Under the pieces are notes generated by a model that was given only the letters and a program-made list of their open reading frames with translations, had not been told where the DNA came from and ran no database searches. The position numbers and the translations under genes were made by a program. Shown here piece after piece: positions 1-64,000 of a DNA stretch of 64,000 bases (position 1 is the first letter of the stretch; every line of letters begins with the position of its first letter). This DNA is from Sinohyriopsis cumingii (lineage: Eukaryota > Mollusca > Bivalvia > Unionida > Unionidae). The stretch is taken from contig CM068835.1 of assembly GCA_028554795.2 (NCBI GenBank), forward strand, positions 35,792,401 through 35,856,400, given 5' to 3'.

Positions 1-3000
1 GAATTCTATGGAATGCTTAGATATTGATGAGCACTGCCATGGAATTCTATGGAATGCTTAGATATTGATGAGCAATGCAATGGAATTCTATGGAATGCTT
101 AGATATTGATGAGCACTTCAGTGGAATTCTATGGGATGCTTAGATATTGATGAACACTTCAATGGAATTCTATGGGATGCTTACATATTCATGGGCATTT
201 CAAAGGAACTCTGTATGATGTTTAGGTATTGATGGGCACTTCAGAGGAATTCTTTGGGATGCTTAGATATTGATGAGCACTTCAGTGGAATTCTATGGGA
301 TGCTTAGATATTGATGAGCACTTCAGTGGAATTCTATGGGATGCTTAGTTATTGATGAGCACTGCAATGGAATTCTATGGGATGCTTAAATATTGATGAG
401 AACTTCAGTGGAATTCAATGGGATGCTTAGATATTGATGAGCACTGCAATGGAATTCTATGGAATGCTTAGATATTGATGAGCACTGCAATGGAATTCTA
501 TGGGATGCTTAGATATAGATGAGCACTGCAATGGAATTCTATGGGATGCTTAGATATTGATGAGCACTGCAGTGGAATTCTATGGGATGCTTTGATATTG
601 ATGAGCACTGCAATGGAATTCTATGGAATGCTTAGATATTGATGAGCACTGCAATGGAATTCTATGGGATGCTTAGATATTGATGAGCACTGCAATGGAA
701 TTCTATGGGATGCTTAGATATTGATGAGCACTGCAATGGAATTCTATGGGATGCTTAGATATTGATGAGCACTGCAATGGAATTCTATGGAATGCTTAGA
801 TATTGATGAGCACTGCAATGGAATTCTATGGGATGCTTAGATATTGATGAGCACTGCAATGGAATTCTATGGGATGCTTAGATATTGATGAGCAATGCAA
901 TGGAATTCTATGGGATGCTTAGATATTGATGAGCACTGCAATGGAATTCTATGGAATGCTTAGATATTGATGAGCACTGCAATGGAATTCTATGGAATGC
1001 TTAGATATTGATGAGCACTGCAGTGGAATTCTATGGTATGCTTAGATATTGATGAGCACTGCAATGGAATTCTATGGGATGCTTAGATATTGATGAGCAC
1101 TGCAATGGAATTCTATGGAATGCTTAGATATTGATGAGCACTGCAATGGAATTCTATGGAATGCTTAGATATTGATGAGCACTGCAATGGAATTCTATGG
1201 TATGCTTAGATATTGATGAGCACTGCAATGGAATTCTATGGGATGCTTAGATATTGATGAGCACTGCAATGGAATTCTATGGAATGCTTAGATATTGATG
1301 AGCACTGCAATGGAATTCTATGGAATGCTTAGATATTGATGAGCACTGCAATGGAATTCTATGGAATGCTTAGATATTGATGAGCAATGCAATGGAATTC
1401 AATGGAATGCTTAGATATTGATGAGCACTGCAATGGAATTCTATGGGATGCTTAGATATTGATGAGCACTGCAATGGAATTCTATGGGATGCTTAGATAT
1501 TGATGAGCACTGCAATGGAATTCTATGGAATGCTTAGATATTGATGAGCACTGCAATGGAATTCTATGGAATGCTTAGATATTGATGAGCACTGCAATGG
1601 AATTCTATGGAATGCTTAGATATTGATGAGCACTGCAATGGAATTCTATGGGATGCTTAGATATTGATGAGCACTGCATGGAATTCTATGGAATGCTTAG
1701 ATATTGATGAGCACTGCAATGGAATTCTATGGAATGCTTAGATATTGATGAGCACTGCAATGGAATTCTATGGAATGCTTAGATATTGATGAGCACTGCA
1801 TGGAATTCTATGGAATGCTTAGATATTGATGAGCACTTCAATGGAATTCTATGGGATGCTTAGATATTGATGAACACTTCAATGGAATTCTATGGGATGC
1901 TTAGATATTGATGAGCACTGCATGGAATTCTGTGGGATGCTTAGATATTGATGAGCACTGCAATGGAATTCTATGGAATGCTTAGATATTGATGAGCACT
2001 TCAGTGGAATTCTATGGGATGCTTAGATATTCATGGGCATTTCAAAGGAACTCTATATGATGTTTAGATATTGATGAGCACTGCAATGGAATTCTATGGA
2101 ATGCTTAGATATTGATGAGCACTGCAATGGAATTCTATGGAATTTAGATATTGATGAGCACTGCAATGGAATTCTATGGGATGCTTAGATATTGATGAGC
2201 ACTGCAATGGAATTCAATGGAATGCTTAGATATTGATGAGCACTGCAATGGAATTCTATGGGATGCTTAGATATTGATGAGCACTGCAATGGAATTCTAT
2301 GGAATGCTTAGATATTGATGAGCACTGCAATGGAATTCTATGGAATGCTTAGATATTGATGAGCAATGCAATGGAATTCTATGGAATGCTTAGATATTGA
2401 TGAGCACTTCAATGGAATTCTATGGGATGCTTAGATATTGATGAACACTTCAATGGAATTCTATGGGATGCTTAGATATTCATGGGCATTTCAAAGGAAC
2501 TCTATATGATGTTTAGATATTGATGAGCACTTCAATGGAACTCTATGGGATGCTTAGATATTGATGAACACTTCAATGTAATTCTATGGGATGCTTAGAT
2601 ATTCATGGGCATTTCAAAGGAACTCTATATGATGTTTAGATATTGATGGGCACTTCAGAGGAATTCTTTGGGATGCTTAGATATTCATGGGCATTTCAAA
2701 GGAACTCTATATGATGTTTAGATATTCATGGGCACTTCAGAGGAACTCTGTGTGATGTTTAGGTATTGATGGACATTTAGAAGGGACTTCATGTGATGTT
2801 TAGATATTGATGGGCACTTCAAAGGGACTCCATGTGATGTTAGATATTGATGAGAACTTTAATGGAATTCTATGGGATGCTTAGATATTGATGATCACTT
2901 CAATGGAACTCTACGGGATGCTTAGATATTCATGGGCACTTCAATGAAATTCTGTGGGATGCTTAGATATTGATGAGCACTTCAGTGGAACTCTATGGGA

Positions 3001-3722
3001 TGCTTTGATATTGATGAGCACTGCAATGGAATTCTATGAAATGCTTAGATATTCATGGGCATTTCAAAGGAACTCGATATGATGTTTAGATATTGATGGG
3101 CACTTCAGAAGAACTCTGTGTGATGTTTAGATATTGATGGGCACTTCAGAAGAACTCTGTGTGATGTTTAGATATTGATGGGCACTTCAGAAGAACTCTA
3201 TGTGATGTTTAGATATTGACGGGCACTTCAAAGGAACTCTGAGATACATTTTGATGGTTGCTTCAAAGGAACTATGTGATACATATATAGTTTTGGACAC
3301 TTAAGAGGAACTCTGTTTGATGCTTTGATATCGTTGGACACGTCAAAAGAACTCTATGTGACATTTAGATATTGATGGATACTTCAAAGGAACTCTTTAA
3401 GATACAGGTTGATGGTTACTTCAAAGGAATTATGTGATACATATATAGTTTTGGGCACTTAAGAGGAACTCTGTGTGATGCTTTGATGTCGTTGGACATG
3501 TCAAAAGAACTCTATGTGACATTTAGATATTGATGGATACTTCAAAGGAACTCTGTAAGATACAGGTTGATGGTTACTTCAAAGGAACTCCATGTGATGT
3601 TTAGATATTGATGGGGACTTCAAAGGAACTTTATGTGATGTATAGATATTGATGGGCACTTAGGAGAGACTCCATGTGATGTTAGATATTGATGGGGACT
3701 TCAAAGAAACTCTGTGATGCTA
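1..3722. repeat. 41-bp satellite array with an EcoRI site per unit
   Basis: About 85-90 head-to-tail copies of a 41-bp unit with the core GGAATTCTATGGGATGCTTA followed by GATATTGATGAGCACTGCAAT. The array starts at the left edge and so continues outside. Units are nearly identical up to about 2.4 kb, then increasingly variant (gggcatttcaaaggaactc type), and at 3240-3600 are degenerate with a longer super-period of roughly 180 bp. Most units in the left part carry GAATTC. It is non-coding. Confidence 0.97.
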
Positions 3723-3784
3723 AGATATTAATGAATACAATGGGCACTTTAAATCTTTAATAATCTGCTTCAGCATAATTTCTT

Positions 3785-4385
3785 CATTTGAGTTGTGCAG
3801 GCTTGGAAACTACATTTTTGTAGCCCAAATGAAAGACGAGTTATCCAGGCTTATACTAGATACGAGATACAATTTTTGTTGAATTTATCTTCAGTGGTCT
3901 AAGTAAAACACATAGGACACTAGCTCTCTACAAGCTATTTTCCTGACATTACATCTGTATGCCTACAGGAAACATGAGCTGTCCAGGCCTGGAAACTACA
4001 TCTGTATTGTCTAAGGGAAACTTGAGTTGTGCATGGCACTCTACAGACTTGGGAATTACATCTGTACAGCCTAATGGGAACTTGAATTGCATGGGGCACT
4101 CTAGAGGCTTGGGAACTACATCTATGCTGCCTAATAGAAACATGAGTTGTACATGGCACTGTCCAGGCTTGGAAACTACCTATATGTAGCCTAAGTGAAA
4201 CATGAGTTGAGTATGGCACTCTACGGGCATGGAAACTAAATCTTTATAACCTAAGGGAAATTTTAGTTTGTGAATGGCAGTCTACAGGTTTGGAAAATAA
4301 ATCTGTCAGCCTGAGGGAAACTCAAGTTGTACATGGCACTCTACAGGTTTGGAAACTACATCTGTGTAGCCTATGGGAAACTTGG
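3785..4385. repeat. 60-bp tandem repeat before exon 1
   Basis: About seven clear copies (from about 3955) plus diverged ones of a roughly 60-bp unit containing GAAACTACATCTGTA and CATGGCACTCTACAGGCTTG. Short open frames on both strands here are repeat translations, not genes. Between this array and exon 1 (4386-4477) nothing else was seen. Confidence 0.9.
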
Positions 4386-4477
4386 AGATTTGTTTTTGTT
4401 TTTTTAAAGAATATATTTCATGAATCTTTATAATTCAGATTTGTTGTCAATTCATTGATAATAAACTCTGTTACCAG

Positions 4478-61250
<56,773 letters not shown>

Positions 61251-64000
61251 GTAATTTTTGTCATGGAAAGAATAATGTATGCAGTAGTGACAGGTAGGTA
61301 TTACATCATTATAGATTTACACATATCATAATTTCTGCAGAAAGCATTCTGCTGACCAAGATTTCTTGACCAACTTCTCTTGAGTGTGGTTGTTAGGTAA
61401 ATGTCAGATGAATGATTTCAGGCCCACTTGGGCCATGTGTTTTTAATAAAAGAAACATCTTTGATTACATGTTGCTACATTCGCCTACCAAATAGACTAC
61501 ACTTGAACAGTTTGATTTTGTGTCTGTTGCAAAACATGATATTGAATGTAAAAGTATTAGATCTCAATCAGTATTTTGCCAAAGCTCTACAATTTGCAGT
61601 TAAAATAAGGGAGTTAAGTGGAATACTTTTCAGAATCCATTTAAGACATCTGTAGGTTTTCTTGTTATGCTGCAAAGCAAAAATCTGGAACCTGCTGGTA
61701 TACATATAGTCGAATCTAACTGCAAACATAAAAACCAAGATTTGCCAGCACATAATGCACTGGCTGATCATAGTCTGAGTGTTTATTCTTGTAATTATTT
61801 TGTGATGGCAGATCTAGGTCTGTACAGTTTGCAGTTGGATCTGTAGGGTAGTTTCCAAATGTGAGACCCGAGTATTTTGGTCACCAATGATATAGTATGC
61901 ATATGTTTAGGGCAGACATTTTTACATAAAAAATAAAGTTATCACAAATAATATTTTTAGCATGCCTGTCCCTAACATTATGTGAGTAAATTGTATGGCG
62001 CTGTATCCATTGTCTGTAGTCATTCCAGCTTTGTGTCAAAAATTACTTGTGTTACGTATATTTAATTTGTATTGTGTGGTTGACCTTGGTCAGTAATTGA
62101 GTTTAGAATCTACCTAATTAATTCTTTCTTTTGTAAACAACATCTTACATAGCTAATTGGTGTCTATGATTTTTGATTATCTGTTACTGTTATTATTACT
62201 GAAGGCAAACATGTTTTCTATGTTTGAGATCTATCTTAGCATTTATTATGACCTCCGAATTTTCTAGAAACAAATTTGTTTACAGTTTAATGGAAAATTC
62301 CATTGCAAATAACCTAGGTTCAAGGCAGTTTGTTGCATCATAAGTCAGGTGACAGTCTGTTTGTAAGTTTGAAGTAAACATAATATGTAATTCCATGTCT
62401 TAAAATCAGTATTAGTTGTGTTCATTTGAGAGGATTTTATTTATTTCAATCATTTATTGGAATTACAAAGTGCTTATTGACTTTGGACTAAATCACTATT
62501 TTGGAATTGTTGTGGATTCATTCAAGGACATTTTGGTTTATATCATTTTGATACATCAAGACTGTTAGCATATCACTACATTCAGAATTGGAATTCATTT
62601 GAACACCACCTGAATCCATTCGGAATACTTTTGGCATTGTGATTGGATTTTTTTGGGATTTAATTCACAATACTCTTTAATTTTTGTAATAAAAATTTTC
62701 ACTTTGTATTATAATGCAATAAACTATTTGTTTAATTTTACAAAACCTGTTTGTTTTTTCTATTACTTTGTTTAAGACCATAGAGTCATAACACGTTGCA
62801 GATCTGGAATCCATATTTTTTATCTGATTTATTATCAGCCTTGGAATATGAAGAGGATATTTGCTTGCAGTGAGTGAACAATGGAGATATTTCATCGAGT
62901 GGGTGAAAAACATGTTATTTTCACAATGAAGATGAATGTATCTATTATTCAATCATGACAAGCAAAGTTTCTTCTTATTTTGTGCTGAAACATATTTGTT
63001 AGCAAAATGTACTGTATAACAGATTGAAGTACCAGATGTATTAGTGGATCCCACATGATGTCAGTGGTTTACCCATTACCATGTTTTGTGATTATTCACA
63101 CAGAAAACATAAACAACAATGTAATTCTCCTTCCCACTTCAAAGCACATGATGGAAAAAAATTTGCTGCTTCTTGGTTCTGAACTTGAGTCCACTTTAAC
63201 TGGAGTTGACCATATTTACCAGTCGGCCATGTAATCATCTCAGAATAACTTAGGATTTCATGGTTATCTTATTATCAATGTGGCAGTGAAATTATTTATT
63301 TTATTTCACCCCAGTGAATTATCACAATTATTTCACTTGGAAAATCCAGTAATTCATTGCATACTATAAAATACAAACTGATATCATCTAGATCTTAAAT
63401 GAGTTTGATAATAAGGGAGTTCCACACATTTTGATAAGCTTATCTTGCATCTGATTGGTTGAGCTTGTTATTACTAGGGTCAATTTTTTTACATCTGAAT
63501 TGGAATATGGACTTACATCATATTCTTAAAATGAATGAGATCATGGTTATTACTTAGGTGATCTTGCATTTGATTGGCAGAGCTCATTATTAAGAGAGGT
63601 CATATTTATGATCCATTTTTGATCAGACATGGTCTTAGGTTCTATGAGAAGTTTGATGTGCTCCTATTAATGGCTAATGATGTAAATTGTGTAGACACTA
63701 CATTTCTCATACAATTTTGATAAAGCTTGGTACATTGGCTTATATCACAAAGATCTTGGATGAGTTGGGTTGTGAGTTTACCTTACAGATAGTAGTTGTG
63801 TCTGTTTTTGGTCAACTGTTATTAGTCCCATTCGGGCTTCTGATAAACTTCTTAGTTAAAATTTTTAAAAATGTGTTCAAAAAATGTTTTTTGACAGGAT
63901 CTTCTCCAAAAACAAGATATGTATTAAATGATTTAATGAATGTCATGCAGTGTTAACACATTAACCCCTGGAGGTTTTTGTCGTTTTCATCTGAAATTCG
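61251..64000 (+). other. Right end: no recognised exon or element
   Basis: AT-rich. No segment with both good splice sites and Tudor-like coding was found, so later exons are probably beyond the window. The 89-codon frame at 63687-63956 is hydrophobic (FTLQIVVVSVFGQLLLVPFG) without a family match and is most likely chance. Confidence 0.45.

Noticed and set aside
1-3722. CRISPR-like array of regular repeats
   Set aside because: Units are contiguous without unique spacers, in a eukaryotic genome; it is a satellite.
3935-4219. Open frames on both strands with Cys-rich repeats
   Set aside because: They fall entirely in the 60-bp tandem repeat and have no initiation or splice context.
63687-63956. 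Small membrane protein at the right edge
   Set aside because: Hydrophobic but AT-driven, no family match, no splice or promoter context.

Overview
This window is AT-rich animal genomic DNA. Long introns, GT-AG splice sites, tRNA-derived SINEs with (CAA)n tails, DIRS, Ty3/Gypsy, LINE and hAT relics and many minisatellites point to an invertebrate, most likely a mollusc (inference; no species can be named). There are no bacterial features, rRNA genes or CRISPR arrays.

One gene can be supported, on the + strand. At least 16 exons (4478..56670) join in a continuous reading frame of about 602 codons, with matching splice phases at every junction. One or two further candidate exons lie at 60625..60668 and 61199..61250. 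The product is a multi-Tudor protein. It has an N-terminal segment that looks like the end of a coiled coil, an acidic then lysine-rich linker, a complete extended Tudor domain (core WYRARV...YIDYGN), a linker, a second extended Tudor domain (core WYRARI...FVDYGN), and probably the start of a third. The best fit is an RNF17/TDRD4 (Drosophila Qin)-like germline piRNA-pathway scaffold. The RING and B-box end and the C terminus would lie outside the window. Less than 4 percent of the window is coding.

Layout: 1-3722, a 41-bp EcoRI-containing satellite; 3785-4385, a 60-bp tandem repeat; 4478-12313, exons 1-5, with a 51-bp minisatellite that ends exactly at the acceptor of exon 4; 14630-18376, a 40-bp minisatellite split by a 2.7-kb pogo/Tc1-like non-autonomous DNA transposon; 18833-21406, exons 6-8 (Tudor core 1); 21628-23360, a 43-bp minisatellite; 26428, exon 9; 26.6-34.5 kb, a long intron with a SINE, a hAT-like relic and microsatellites; 34473-42367, exons 10-12 (Tudor core 2), with three SINEs and a DIRS retrotransposon relic; 42-49 kb, SINEs, two LINE RNase H relics, a hairpin repeat and exons 13-14; 49.5-53.6 kb, a Ty3/Gypsy gag pseudogene and exon 15; 53.7-56.7 kb, an old diverged tandem repeat and exon 16; 56.7-64 kb, SINEs and candidate exons.

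I see no convincing novel biological system. The most unusual points are the 3' splice site built from the last unit of a minisatellite, two look-alike exon candidates whose differences are mostly synonymous, the transposon nested in a minisatellite, and the SINE set with directly readable 12-bp target-site duplications.
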